64,000 nucleotides of DNA from Pseudomonas marincola (GCF_900116605.1 NZ_FPBC01000009.1:1-64000), one strand, 5' to 3'. Shown: positions 51,735 through 60,879, numbered from the stretch's first letter. Translations and numbers: made by a program. The notes: a model not told the origin generated them from the sequence alone.

Positions 51735-52699
51735 TCCGCAAACTTGACCTAGACGCGCTGCAACAACACCTTGCCGGCACCCCGTTACAAGAGTGGAGCG
51801 CTGATCTGCCGGGGCAAATAGACGCCAAGCTGGCCATTGGTCACGGCGACTTGCAGCGCTGGCATAACGCCGTGGAGGCCTTGCCTGCACTCAGCGTTGA
51901 GCAGCTTGAACTGGTGAAAAATTTCAGCTTCAACGGCCCCTGTGACGAGCCAACCCGCGCACAGCTGAAAAGCGCCTTGCAGGGTTTGATTCCCTGGCGC
52001 AAAGGCCCCTTCCACCTGTTCGATGTGCATGTCGATACCGAATGGCGTTCAGACTGGAAGTGGCAGCGTGTGGCGCCGTATCTCGACCTCACCGGCAAAC
52101 GCGTGCTGGATGTCGGGTGCGGCAATGGCTACTACATGTGGCGCATGCTTGGCGCGGGTGCGGCCAGCGTGGTCGGGATCGATCCGAACTGGCTGTTTCT
52201 GTGCCAGTTTCTGGCGATGAAAAACTATTTGCCAGACCAACCGGTGTGGCATCTGCCGCTGGGTTTCGAGGAGCTTCCGGCCAAGCTGCAAGGCTTTGAT
52301 ACGGTGTTCTCGATGGGCATTCTGTATCACCGTCGCTCGCCGATTGATCACCTGTTCGACCTCAAGGATTGCCTGGTCAAAGGTGGCGAGTTGGTGCTGG
52401 AAACGCTGGTGGTCGAAGGCGATGCGCAGCAAGTGTTGCTGCCCGAAGACCGTTACCAGCAAATGCGCAACGTGTGGTTCCTGCCCTCGGTACCGGCACT
52501 CGAATTGTGGCTGCGCCGCGCCGGCTTTACCGACGTGCAGTGCGTGGATGTCAGCACCACCTCGGTTGCCGAACAACGCTCGACCGAATGGATGCGTTAT
52601 CAGTCGCTGCCCGAGTTTCTCGACCCGGCCGACCACAGCCGAACCATCGAAGGCCTGCCTGCGCCCATGCGCGCCGTTTTCACCGCGCGCAAGCCGTAA
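51731..52699 (+). CDS. cmoB: tRNA U34 carboxymethyltransferase
   Basis: Transfers the carboxymethyl group of carboxy-SAM to 5-hydroxyuridine at tRNA position 34. The 322-residue protein has [20 protein letters not shown], a segment [20 protein letters not shown] typical of CmoB, the SAM loop [20 protein letters not shown], and the [14 protein letters not shown] motif. It overlaps cmoA by ATGA, so the pair is translationally coupled. Confidence 0.96.
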   Translation: MIRKLDLDALQQHLAGTPLQEWSADLPGQIDAKLAIGHGDLQRWHNAVEALPALSVEQLELVKNFSFNGPCDEPTRAQLKSALQGLIPWRKGPFHLFDVHVDTEWRSDWKWQRVAPYLDLTGKRVLDVGCGNGYYMWRMLGAGAASVVGIDPNWLFLCQFLAMKNYLPDQPVWHLPLGFEELPAKLQGFDTVFSMGILYHRRSPIDHLFDLKDCLVKGGELVLETLVVEGDAQQVLLPEDRYQQMRNVWFLPSVPALELWLRRAGFTDVQCVDVSTTSVAEQRSTEWMRYQSLPEFLDPADHSRTIEGLPAPMRAVFTARKP

Positions 52700-52848
52700 C
52701 TGCAAGAGGTGCGTGGCAATCGCGCGCACCTGCACACGCCACGAGTCGATAAAAACCGACAATCTGTAGCTGTCCGCCGTCTGCCAGCATTTGCTTGGCC
52801 GGACGATTGCGGTAGGCTCTACGCTTCATTGAAAGGAGGTATTTCCCC

Positions 52849-53130
52849 ATGGCTAAAGCCACTGCCCGCCACATCCTGGTTGCAAGCGAAGACAAGTGCA
52901 ACGAACTGAAAGCAGCCATCGAAGGCGGCGCTGATTTCGCTCAGATCGCCAAAGAAAACTCCACCTGCCCATCCAGCCGTGATGGCGGCAACCTGGGCTC
53001 CTTCGGCCCTGGCCAGATGGTTAAAGAATTCGACACCGTGGTCTTCAGCGCTCCGGTAAATGTCGTTCAGGGTCCGGTGAAGACTCAGTTCGGTTATCAC
53101 CTGCTGGAAGTTACCAGCCGTCAGGACTAA
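52849..53130 (+). CDS. ppiC: Parvulin-type peptidyl-prolyl isomerase
   Basis: A 93-residue cytoplasmic parvulin that speeds cis-trans change at prolines. The whole PpiC domain is present: ARHILVASEDKCNELKAAIE, FAQIAKENSTCPSSRDGGNL, GSFGPGQMVKEFDTVVFSA and TQFGYHLLEVTSR, with the active-site His and Cys. A strong AAAGGAGG lies 9 bases upstream. A long terminator follows. Confidence 0.95.
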   Translation: MAKATARHILVASEDKCNELKAAIEGGADFAQIAKENSTCPSSRDGGNLGSFGPGQMVKEFDTVVFSAPVNVVQGPVKTQFGYHLLEVTSRQD

Positions 53131-53174
53131 GCCTGTCGCGTGGCGCATAGCCATGCACGGACTCGCTCCAGACT

Positions 53175-53242
53175 AAAAAACCCCGGTTTGCTCACCTTGC
53201 GGCGTTGCCAAGACGCCAGGTGAACAACCGGGGTTTTCTTTT
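53175..53242. terminator. Long bidirectional terminator
   Basis: AAAAAACCCCGGTT and AACCGGGGTTTTCTTTT flank further pairs (CTCACCT/AGGTGAA and GGCGTT-GCC-AAGACGCC). It separates the convergent ppiC gene and the response-regulator gene and has T runs on both strands. Confidence 0.9.
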
Positions 53243-53256
53243 GACTGTGTTACGCA

Positions 53257-54681
53257 CTAATGCTGGCGGCCGGGTCGGGTCAGCCCCAGACGCTCGATGC
53301 GATAGCGCAACATGTCGCGGCTCAAACCGAGAATCCTCGCCGACTTGGTGACATTCCAGTCGGTTTTGTTGAGGGTTTTAATCACCATGTCGCGCTCGAC
53401 TTCAGGCAGATTGAAGCCATCCATTTCCTCCTCACCCGCCTCATTGTGCGTGGCCTGAACGACAGACTCGCGGCACTCCGGCTCCATCAGGCTCGAACAA
53501 ATAACCAACTGGCTGGGGCCGATAATCGTGCTCTGCGCCAACAGCACACTTTGCTCAAGCATATTGCGTAGCTCGCGCACGTTGCCCGGCCAGCTGTATC
53601 GCTTGAGCAGGCTCTCGGCCTCGGCGCTGAATTGCAGCCCCGGCTTGCCGTAACGCTTGCAATGCATGGCCAGGAAGTGGCGTGCCAACAACAGCACATC
53701 ATCCCCACGCGCATACAGACGCGGCACCTTGATGGAAATGATGCGCAGCCGGAAGAACAGATCACGGCGGAACTTGCCCTGCTGAACCATCTGTTCAAGG
53801 TTGCAGTTAGTCGCACTGATGATGCGCAGATTGACTTTGCGCTCCTTGACCGAGCCCACGCGGCGAATGGTCCGGTCCTCAAGCAGCTTGAGCAATTTGG
53901 CTTGCAGGCTCAGGTCCATCTCACCAATTTCATCAAGAAACAGCGTGCCGCCGTCTGCCGCTTCGACCAAACCCAGCCGACGCTCCTTGGCGTCGGTAAA
54001 TGCGCCTTTCTCGTGACCAAACAATTCGGCCTCGATCAGATGGGCCGGAATCGAGGCGCAGTTGAATTCGATAAATGGTCCGCTGCTGCGGCCGCCGCCA
54101 AAATGCAGTGCCCTGGCGATCAACTCTTTGCCCGTACCGGTTTCACCTTCCACCAGAACCGCAGGCAGCTCGGCATCGGTCATGCGGCTTTCAGCGTCGA
54201 GCAATTGCTGGATAATCGACTTCAAGGCCTTCATCGGCTCTGAATTACCGATAAGCGCCTGCTTGCTCGACTCCTGAGAATCACGCAGCTGATAAAAAGA
54301 CAGCTTGTGTTCGAGCCGCTGCGCATCGAGGGCCTTCTCGATTAGCAGTTTCAGCTCGACCAGCGCAACAGGCTTGGTCAGGTAATGAAATGCACCGGCC
54401 TTCATCGCCTCAACCGCGTCATCAATATTGCCGTAGCCGGTCATCATGATCAGTTTGATCTGCGGCGCACTCGCGTGCACCTTGGCCAGCAACTCGATGC
54501 CGCTGATGCCGGGCAATGAATGATCGGTGAGCATGACATCGGGTTGCAGCGTGGGCAGAAGCTCAAGCGCCTCTTCGGCAGAATGGCAGACATGCGCCTC
54601 GAAATTCTTGCGCTGCAAAAATGTCTGAATATTTTCGGCCAACATCTCATCGTCTTCGACGATCAAAATGCAATGTTCCAT
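53257..54681 (-). CDS. Sigma-54-dependent response regulator (NtrC type)
   Basis: A 474-residue activator with three parts: a receiver domain with phospho-acceptor Asp53 (DVMLTDHSLPG) and the acidic pair Asp10/Asp11; an AAA+ domain with Walker A GETGTGKE near residue 180; and a C-terminal Fis-type helix-turn-helix (NVTKSARILGLSRDMLRYRI). The loop that touches sigma-54 reads GAFTDA instead of GAFTGA near residue 227, a variant that may alter the contact. The kinase gene is 151 bp upstream on the same strand. A sigma-54 promoter stands before the divergent secreted-protein genes, which are the likely targets. Confidence 0.9.
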   Translation of the reverse strand: MEHCILIVEDDEMLAENIQTFLQRKNFEAHVCHSAEEALELLPTLQPDVMLTDHSLPGISGIELLAKVHASAPQIKLIMMTGYGNIDDAVEAMKAGAFHYLTKPVALVELKLLIEKALDAQRLEHKLSFYQLRDSQESSKQALIGNSEPMKALKSIIQQLLDAESRMTDAELPAVLVEGETGTGKELIARALHFGGGRSSGPFIEFNCASIPAHLIEAELFGHEKGAFTDAKERRLGLVEAADGGTLFLDEIGEMDLSLQAKLLKLLEDRTIRRVGSVKERKVNLRIISATNCNLEQMVQQGKFRRDLFFRLRIISIKVPRLYARGDDVLLLARHFLAMHCKRYGKPGLQFSAEAESLLKRYSWPGNVRELRNMLEQSVLLAQSTIIGPSQLVICSSLMEPECRESVVQATHNEAGEEEMDGFNLPEVERDMVIKTLNKTDWNVTKSARILGLSRDMLRYRIERLGLTRPGRQH

Positions 54682-54832
54682 ATCGCCTCCCCAGGCTCAA
54701 ATTGATTCATCTAAAAGGGCGACCTGCGACTACCCGCGGCGTCACGCGTTCAAGCCCGCCTGCCTGAATAACGCCCGCATCCAAACTGCAAATCCGCGCT
54801 TGTGCGTACTCTGTTTACTGGTTAAGTATCTC

Positions 54833-56305
54833 TCACGCCGCCTCAGCAGCCCGATGCTGCTGACCCTGCGAGGCAACCTTGAAGTCGAGCACCACGGTCG
54901 TGCCGTGCTGCTCTTTGCTCGACAACGAAATCTTGCCGCCAAAGCGTTCCATTATTCGTTTAGCCATCACCAGCCCCACTCCCAGGCCGCCTTGTTTGGT
55001 GGTGTAGAACGGTTTAAAGGCCATTAACTCCTGCTGGCGCGACATGCCTTTGCCGGAGTCACTCACGGTCAGAGTCAGCCGACGACCCAACTCAACCACC
55101 TCAACCTTGGCGCGGAGCACCCCGCCCTTGAGCATGGCCTCGATCGCATTGGAGATAAGACTATTAAGCACTTGCCGCAGCATCATCCGATGACTGACCA
55201 CAAAAGCGGATGAGTCGATCGTGATCTCTGCCTGAATATTGGCCTGACGTAATTGCAGCTCAAAGCTGCTCAGGCAATCCTTGAGCACCGCTGCAGGATC
55301 AACCACCTCGATTTCACCGCTCAGCGGGCGTGAAGAAATCAGCAAATCGCGCACCCAGTTCGACATCCGGTCGACCTGGCCAATAATGTCGGCGAGATTT
55401 TTCGGTGGTTTACCGTCATACATTTCCTGCGCCAATTCCGCACTCGAACGAATGGTCGCCAGCGGGTTGCGCAGGCTGTGAGCCAGTGCCGAAGACATTT
55501 CACCCAGTGCCACAAATGACTCATTGGAAACCAGTTGTTGGCGCTGCGAGTCGAGCAAGATCGCGGCGCGGCGCACAATCCAGAACAAACCAAAGTAAAT
55601 CAGCGCGCCGCCAATCGCTGTTGATATCCAGATGACCCGGTAGCCGCGCTGCAAACGGGCGATCAGGTCTTGCGGCTCCTTGTAGACCTCGACCATCGTA
55701 ACAACGGAGCCATTGTGATCCAGCATCGGCACGTAGTTCTCGATAAATAACTCTTGCGGGGCGTGAGGAAACTGTTGCTCGGCATGCGATTCGTCCGCGT
55801 GGTTGTAGCTGGAAACGACTGACTCACGCGTTGCAAAGGCCTTGTCTAAATCTTGGTTAATAATGGTCTGGCCAATTAGTGAGGGATTGCTCGACCAGAT
55901 GACCACATGGTCAGCAGCATAAATATTGGCTAAGAGGGCGTCGGGGAGATTGGCGATATGGTCGAAGAACTCGGATCGAGCCCGCTGTCGCTTTTCGGCC
56001 ACAGCTTGCGAGTAGTTTTTGTCGTTGCGTGGATCAATCACCTCGGACATCACCATGTTACCCAGCCCATGATGGCGGATTTCGGTGGCCCCGATTGCGC
56101 GGATGAATTGGGCGGTGAGCATGGCGTCACGCTCAATGCTCTCTTTAACCACGAACTGAGTGGAGATAATCCCTAATCCAACCGCCACTGTGCCGACGAT
56201 GACCAAACTGATCAGGGAAAACCAGCGCAGCAAATTGAATGAGCGACTGCTCAGTTTCTCATCCCTCCAGGGCGTTAATTTGCTCAGATCGAAGGCAACG
56301 CACAT
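54833..56305 (-). CDS. Membrane sensor histidine kinase
   Basis: A 490-residue kinase. A first transmembrane helix (LISLVIVGTVAVGLGIIST, about residues 31-49) is followed by a periplasmic sensor region of about 160 residues and a second helix near residues 225-245. The H box is SSALAHSLRNPLATIRSSAE (His about 277). The catalytic domain has the N box (NSLISNAIEAML), DSGKGMS and GGLGVGLVMAKRIMERFGG. No HAMP domain is evident. It should phosphorylate the response regulator encoded next. The signal sensed is unknown. Confidence 0.9.
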   Translation of the reverse strand: MCVAFDLSKLTPWRDEKLSSRSFNLLRWFSLISLVIVGTVAVGLGIISTQFVVKESIERDAMLTAQFIRAIGATEIRHHGLGNMVMSEVIDPRNDKNYSQAVAEKRQRARSEFFDHIANLPDALLANIYAADHVVIWSSNPSLIGQTIINQDLDKAFATRESVVSSYNHADESHAEQQFPHAPQELFIENYVPMLDHNGSVVTMVEVYKEPQDLIARLQRGYRVIWISTAIGGALIYFGLFWIVRRAAILLDSQRQQLVSNESFVALGEMSSALAHSLRNPLATIRSSAELAQEMYDGKPPKNLADIIGQVDRMSNWVRDLLISSRPLSGEIEVVDPAAVLKDCLSSFELQLRQANIQAEITIDSSAFVVSHRMMLRQVLNSLISNAIEAMLKGGVLRAKVEVVELGRRLTLTVSDSGKGMSRQQELMAFKPFYTTKQGGLGVGLVMAKRIMERFGGKISLSSKEQHGTTVVLDFKVASQGQQHRAAEAA

Positions 56306-56403
56306 GGGGAATTCCGGCTGTTTTTTATTGTCCTGAGTTGTTTATAGCTCATGTTTTGAGAAATATTTAAATCATTATTTGGTATTAGGCTTTAAGTAGA
56401 TAT

Positions 56404-56437
56404 AACCGGCTCTGGCACAGTTGATCGCCGGTTTTTT
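56404..56437 (+). terminator. Orphan plus-strand terminator
   Basis: AACCGGC and GCCGGTT arms with a 16-base loop, followed by TTTTTTAA. There is no plus-strand gene upstream; only the divergent kinase gene lies there. It may end a small RNA or act as an insulator against antisense transcription. Confidence 0.6.
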
Positions 56438-56541
56438 AACGCCAAATAACCTTCCAGTTTTCCCAGCTCTCAGCCCCCCCCCGCCAAAACCCAACTTTGG
56501 GGAAAGCCCCCCTATTCCCCAGCCCGGCAAAACTCGCCGCC

Positions 56542-56562
56542 TGCAAACACCAAGGCCTTGCA
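56542..56562. promoter_or_regulatory. Dyad, possible upstream activator site
   Basis: TGCAA and TTGCA arms separated by 11 bases, centred about 77 bp before the expected transcription start of the sigma-54 promoter. The position suits an NtrC-type enhancer site, but the arms are short. Confidence 0.3.
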
Positions 56563-56602
56563 ACCACCGTTTTAGAGCGGTCAGTCGTTGGTTTTTGATA
56601 CA

Positions 56603-56618
56603 TGGTATGGATGTTGCG
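56603..56618 (+). promoter_or_regulatory. Sigma-54 promoter of the secreted-protein/curli operon
   Basis: TGGTATG-GATG-TTGCG fits the -24/-12 consensus TGGCACG-N4-TTGCW, with GG and GC at exactly the right spacing and three mismatches at tolerated positions. Transcription would start about 56629, some 60 bp before the first gene. The divergent sigma-54 activator gene supports the call. Confidence 0.65.
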
Positions 56619-56689
56619 GTACGGCTTGCAGCGTGTCGGTGGCCCCATCAAGCCGCATGAGACACGACACACTGCAAGAGGACGCACTC

Positions 56690-58057
56690 ATGCACACCAA
56701 ACTGAAGGTACCTGTGTCTGCTCTATGCCTTGCCTTAGCTGCAAGTCAGGCAGCGCAAGCTGATTTGTTTGCGGTAGATCCTGGTACTCCTGCTGGGGAG
56801 TACTTGGCGGAAAATGGCTTTTTCGCTGCTTGGTATCAAGACACTCACGGTCGGACCCTTGACCTGTGTTTATCCAAAAATCTCAGTTCACGCGTACCGT
56901 CAACGCCGGACGCGCCCTCTTACATGTGCTCGCTATTGCCCAACCCGGGCATTTTCGATGACACCCAACCGATGGTGTTTCCGAATAATTTCCCGGATGA
57001 AGCATTCTGGTTCACCGGCGATGCCGCAATCGTCGACGCCGCATCCGGCATAGACCTGGCGTACATATCGGCGGTCGAGGCGGCATTTGGTGGCGGCGAT
57101 CCCGCGCCTGGCGACCAGATCAGCTTTGCCCGCATCCGGATTCGGGTCGATGTGCCCACCCCCGGTACTTACACCATTACCCACCCCTACGGCGTCGACA
57201 TTTTCGATGTAACCGCTGACGACTTCGGCACCGACGGTAATCGCGCCATCAACATGACCCGCGATGTCGGTATTGGCGCACCCCAAACCTACACCGGTGC
57301 GCTGGGCGGTGATATCGGCCCGTTCCTGCGCAGCGTCAACGGGCCTTACACCGAGGTCAACCCGGACACCGGCGCAATGGAAACCTTCATTGGTGATCCC
57401 AACTTGCTTGAAGCGGTAACCGGCAGCCCGTTCAACACCAACTTCGTGCGCATTGAAGGCCCGGGCGGGATTGACCTGAGCACCACCGACTTTGCCATTT
57501 CCGGCAAATTATCCAGCGTGGTTCGCCCAACTCCGGCCCTCGTAGACCGGGCAACCTACTCGCGCAGCAACAGCCAGCAAGGACCGCTGAACGCCCAACA
57601 GGATGTCTTCCTCAAAGCGCCACCGCCTCCCGCCAAAGCCAGCTATGTGGATACCGGCGGTGCAACCGTGACCATGACCGAGGCGGACTCGACCGGCAAC
57701 TGGTACGGCCAATCCAGCGTCAACCCGAGCTTGCCGGCAAACGTTGAGCTGACCGTCGACAACTCCTTGGCGATCGCTAGCAGCACGCCCGCAACGCTGG
57801 TCCAGCCATTGGTCGATCACGTGACGATCAGCACGGCGACCTATGGGTTGAGCTCCGGCCAGTTGATTGTTCAGGCCAGTAGCAGCGACCAGGTCAGCCC
57901 GCCAACGCTGTCGGTGTTTAACAGCAGTGGCGACTTCATTGCCACGTTAAGCAACGGTTCGACCCAGACCGGTATCAGCCCAATTCCACCGGCGAGCATC
58001 ACCGTTCGCTCATCGAATGGCGGCTCGGATACCGAAGAAGTGGTCATCCTTCCATGA
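56690..58057 (+). CDS. Secreted protein A, unknown family, in curli region
   Basis: A 455-residue exported protein with signal peptide (MHTKLKVPVSALCLALAASQAAQA). Residues about 40-270 form a conserved module shared with the next gene: TLDLCLSK, LLPNPGIFDDTQPMVFPNNF, ISFARIRIRVDV, THPYGVDIFDV, then INMTRDVGIGAPQTY, GALGGDIGPFLR and GSPFNTNFVRIEGPGG. The C-terminal half consists of strand-rich, Ig-like segments ending SSNGGSDTEEVVILP. I do not recognise the family. AAGAGGA precedes the ATG at 56690. It is the first gene after the sigma-54 promoter; the paralogue follows after 34 bp. A cell-surface or matrix role beside the curlins is likely but unproven. Confidence 0.8.
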   Translation: MHTKLKVPVSALCLALAASQAAQADLFAVDPGTPAGEYLAENGFFAAWYQDTHGRTLDLCLSKNLSSRVPSTPDAPSYMCSLLPNPGIFDDTQPMVFPNNFPDEAFWFTGDAAIVDAASGIDLAYISAVEAAFGGGDPAPGDQISFARIRIRVDVPTPGTYTITHPYGVDIFDVTADDFGTDGNRAINMTRDVGIGAPQTYTGALGGDIGPFLRSVNGPYTEVNPDTGAMETFIGDPNLLEAVTGSPFNTNFVRIEGPGGIDLSTTDFAISGKLSSVVRPTPALVDRATYSRSNSQQGPLNAQQDVFLKAPPPPAKASYVDTGGATVTMTEADSTGNWYGQSSVNPSLPANVELTVDNSLAIASSTPATLVQPLVDHVTISTATYGLSSGQLIVQASSSDQVSPPTLSVFNSSGDFIATLSNGSTQTGISPIPPASITVRSSNGGSDTEEVVILP

Positions 58058-58091
58058 CGGTTGCGCATCAGAATTTGCGCCAGGAGGCATC

Positions 58092-60326
58092 ATGAACAAG
58101 TTGCCCTGCATGTTTATCTCATCCCTGAGCCTGATCGCTCTTGCCATCAGCAATGCTCAGGCTGAGTTGGGTGCGGTCGCCCCGCCACCCTACACCCCGG
58201 CAACCGGCGGCTACCCCGCCTGGTATGAAGATACCAGTGAGCCGGCCGCCGAGCGTCTCGATCTCTGCCTGTCCAAGGCCGAGCTCACACCGGGAGCAGG
58301 TTACCTCTGCATCCTGCTGCCCAACCCGGGTATCTTCGATGACACCAAACCCATAGTCTTCCCCGACAACTGGCCAGACGAGTCATTCTGGTTCCTGGCC
58401 GAAACCACCATCCCGGAAGGTGCGGTGGCAGGCTATGAAATGGACGCCTATGTGGCCGGTATTGAAGCCGCGTTTGGTGGTGGTGATCCATTACCTGGCG
58501 ATCAGGTGAGCTTTGCGCGGATTCGTATACGCATCAGCGTGCCAGTCGCCGGAACTTACACCGTGACTCACCCGTATGGCGTCGACACCTTCAATGTGAC
58601 CACGCCGGGACGTCGCGCCATCAACATGACCCGCGACATCGGCATCGGAGCGCCCGGCGATTTCAGCGGCGCACTGGGCGGTGACATTGGCCCGTTCCTG
58701 CATGGAGTGGGTGGGCCATATCTGGCGCAGAACCCGGAAACGGGGCAGACCGAGACATTTATCGGTAACCCCAACATTACCGAAGCCGTCACCGGCAGCC
58801 CGTTCGACACCAACTTCGTCAGAATTGAAGGCCCGGCCGGGGTGATCGAAACCAACCTGTTCAGCGTGTCGGGCAAACTGTCTGATCCGCGTGATCCGCT
58901 GCCGCTGGAAATCGAACGTGCAACCTACCGGCGGACTGCGAGTGGCACCCAGATAAGTGTGTTCGCAGACTCGGCGTCCAACAGCGACGTTTGCTTCCGC
59001 GAAACCCTCGATCTGGTGGATGGCGTGCCGCCTTCTCCTTGCCTGACCGACATGACGGCCAATAACAGCGGCAAGTACTTTGGCCATAATCCGGCGGCAA
59101 CAACCCTGCCACCCTTTATTGTGGCGACGAGCGTAGACCCGAGCGGCGTCAAGCAGCAGACATCGCTCTCAAGCAAACTGGCTGACGTCGTTAAAATCAG
59201 CACTGCAACCTACTCGTGGGATGACCAGACCCTGCGCGTCACGGCCACGTCCAGTGACGAGGTACAGGTGCCAGATCTGGCAGCGCCCGGTTTCGGCAGG
59301 CTGTCGAAATCGGGGACTCAGCAAACCCTCGAAGTCAGCGACCTCAGCCAGCCGCCTGCCACCGTCACGGTCAAATCGGCAGCTGGCGGCAGCGATACCG
59401 AGATGGTCAGGGTCGTGGGTACGGCGCCAGCACCAACCGACAACGAGTTGCCGGTTGCAGTGGATGATGCGGCGGCGACCTCATCAGGCGCGCCAATTTC
59501 AATCAACCTGCTGGCCAATGACAGTGACCCGGACGACAACACGCCGCTGACCATTGTCGACCTGAGTCAGCCCGCCACCGGTTTGGGCAGTGTTGCGCTG
59601 AATGGCACAACCTCGGTGTTGTATACCCCGCCGTTAAACGTCACCACACCACTCACCGTGACGTTCAGCTACTCCGTGCAGGATGCACTCGGCGACAAGT
59701 CGGCAACACCGGCGACCGTTACCGTTACCGTTAACCCGAACCTGCCGCCAACTGTGGTCAACGACGCTGTAACCACACTCAATGCGCCGATCACCATTGA
59801 TGTGCTGGCCAACGACACCGACCCGGAAGGCAACGTGCCGTTGAGCATTAACGGCTTCGGCCAACCCGCCGCCGGCCAGGGCAGCGTGACCAGCAATGGC
59901 ACAACGCTGACCTACACCCCGCCGGCCACGGTGACGACGGCGTTCACCACGACCTTCAGCTACACCGCCCGCGATTCACTGGGCGCGGTATCAGTGCCGG
60001 CGTCGGTCAGCGTCACGGTCAATCCGCCACTGCCACCGGCCGTTGTGGAAAACCTGACGGTCACCACTGCACAGGTCACCCCGCGCTCGAACAATCGCTT
60101 CACGTGGGACATCCGCGGCCAGACGTCGATCACCAATGGCAACGTGATGACTATCAGCGTGACCACCGCCAATGGCCTGCAGGAACTGGGCACGACGGCT
60201 GTCCCGGGCACCGGCCGCTGGCGGCTATCGCTGACCTCGACAGAAGTTGTGCCAAGCGCCAATCCGGTGATCTCGGTCAGGTCTTCAGTCGGCACGGTGG
60301 TTCAGCAAGCATTGGATGTGCGTTAA
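58092..60326 (+). CDS. Secreted protein B, longer paralogue with Ig-like repeats
   Basis: A 744-residue exported protein with signal peptide (MNKLPCMFISSLSLIALAISNAQA), similar to protein A along that protein's whole length (residues 1-450). It repeats the same landmarks, such as LDLCLSK, LLPNPGIFDDTKPIVFPDNW, THPYGVDTFNV and GSPFDTNFVRIEGPAG. It adds two bacterial cadherin-like/Big_9-type repeats (residues about 455-640: LLANDSDPDDNTPL and VLANDTDPEGNVPL, each followed by VLYTPP or LTYTPP and FSYS/FSYT). These are typical of large surface adhesins. A last Ig-like strand region follows. CAGGAGG sets the ATG at 58092. Tandem duplication of A, with repeats added, is the simplest origin. Confidence 0.8.
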   Translation: MNKLPCMFISSLSLIALAISNAQAELGAVAPPPYTPATGGYPAWYEDTSEPAAERLDLCLSKAELTPGAGYLCILLPNPGIFDDTKPIVFPDNWPDESFWFLAETTIPEGAVAGYEMDAYVAGIEAAFGGGDPLPGDQVSFARIRIRISVPVAGTYTVTHPYGVDTFNVTTPGRRAINMTRDIGIGAPGDFSGALGGDIGPFLHGVGGPYLAQNPETGQTETFIGNPNITEAVTGSPFDTNFVRIEGPAGVIETNLFSVSGKLSDPRDPLPLEIERATYRRTASGTQISVFADSASNSDVCFRETLDLVDGVPPSPCLTDMTANNSGKYFGHNPAATTLPPFIVATSVDPSGVKQQTSLSSKLADVVKISTATYSWDDQTLRVTATSSDEVQVPDLAAPGFGRLSKSGTQQTLEVSDLSQPPATVTVKSAAGGSDTEMVRVVGTAPAPTDNELPVAVDDAAATSSGAPISINLLANDSDPDDNTPLTIVDLSQPATGLGSVALNGTTSVLYTPPLNVTTPLTVTFSYSVQDALGDKSATPATVTVTVNPNLPPTVVNDAVTTLNAPITIDVLANDTDPEGNVPLSINGFGQPAAGQGSVTSNGTTLTYTPPATVTTAFTTTFSYTARDSLGAVSVPASVSVTVNPPLPPAVVENLTVTTAQVTPRSNNRFTWDIRGQTSITNGNVMTISVTTANGLQELGTTAVPGTGRWRLSLTSTEVVPSANPVISVRSSVGTVVQQALDVR

Positions 60327-60399
60327 GCAGTCGCTCAGTGGTTGAGGTGCGTGTTACTGCGCACTGCTACCACCGGGCAAAACAGCAGGAGGGTTGAGC

Positions 60400-60879
60400 A
60401 TGCAAAGGCCAAGGTTAGCAAGCCAACTCTCCGCCATTCTACTGGGGTTTTGCGGGCTGCTTAACGCGGTACAGGCCGCCGACCTCGCCGACAACTTTGA
60501 CCTGGCTGAGAGCTCGAGCGATATCGCCACGCCCAGCCAGTTAACTGCCAACCAGCTCGCGTTGATCAGCCAGGACGGCCAAAACAATGTGGCGCTGATT
60601 GCACAGCATGGCCAGTCGATACTGGGCGAGATCGTGCAGTCGGGCAGTAATCAGGAAGCCTACATCCTGCAGGAAGGCATTGGGCAAATGGCTTCAATCA
60701 CACAGCAGGGTTATGCCAACGAGGCTTACATCAGCCAAAGCGGTGCCTATAACCAGGCGCAGATCAGCCAAAACGGTGCCTACAACAGCGCACTGATCGA
60801 ACAAACAGGCACTGGGCAAGCCAGCAGTATCGCCCAGTATGGAAACAACCAGAGCGTGAGGCTCTACCAGTACCGTTGA
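60400..60879 (+). CDS. csgB: CsgB-like minor curlin (nucleator)
   Basis: A 159-residue exported protein with about nine curlin-type motifs of the form Q-x-G-x-x-N after a signal peptide and a short spacer: ISQDGQNN, IAQHGQ, SQSGAYNQAQISQNGAYNSA, EQTGTGQ. The last repeat ends in basic residues (NNQSVRLYQYR), as in E. coli CsgB, where this end anchors the protein to the cell. It would seed polymerisation of the major curlin encoded next. CAGGAGGG precedes the ATG at 60400. Confidence 0.85.
   Translation: MQRPRLASQLSAILLGFCGLLNAVQAADLADNFDLAESSSDIATPSQLTANQLALISQDGQNNVALIAQHGQSILGEIVQSGSNQEAYILQEGIGQMASITQQGYANEAYISQSGAYNQAQISQNGAYNSALIEQTGTGQASSIAQYGNNQSVRLYQYR

Larger units (their letters stand above)
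56306..56689. promoter_or_regulatory. Divergent control region between kinase and secreted-protein genes
   Basis: A 384-bp region with the kinase promoter on the left, a terminator-like hairpin (56404-56437), a run of nine C residues (56474-56482), a TGCAA/TTGCA dyad (56542-56562) and a sigma-54 promoter (56603-56618). The section 56440-56530 is C-rich on the plus strand and unlike its surroundings. No gene is supported in it. Confidence 0.6.

Noticed and set aside
56413..56428. TGGCAC followed by GC, a second sigma-54-like site
   Set aside because: The distance between GG and GC is one base too long, and the bases form part of a terminator-like hairpin.
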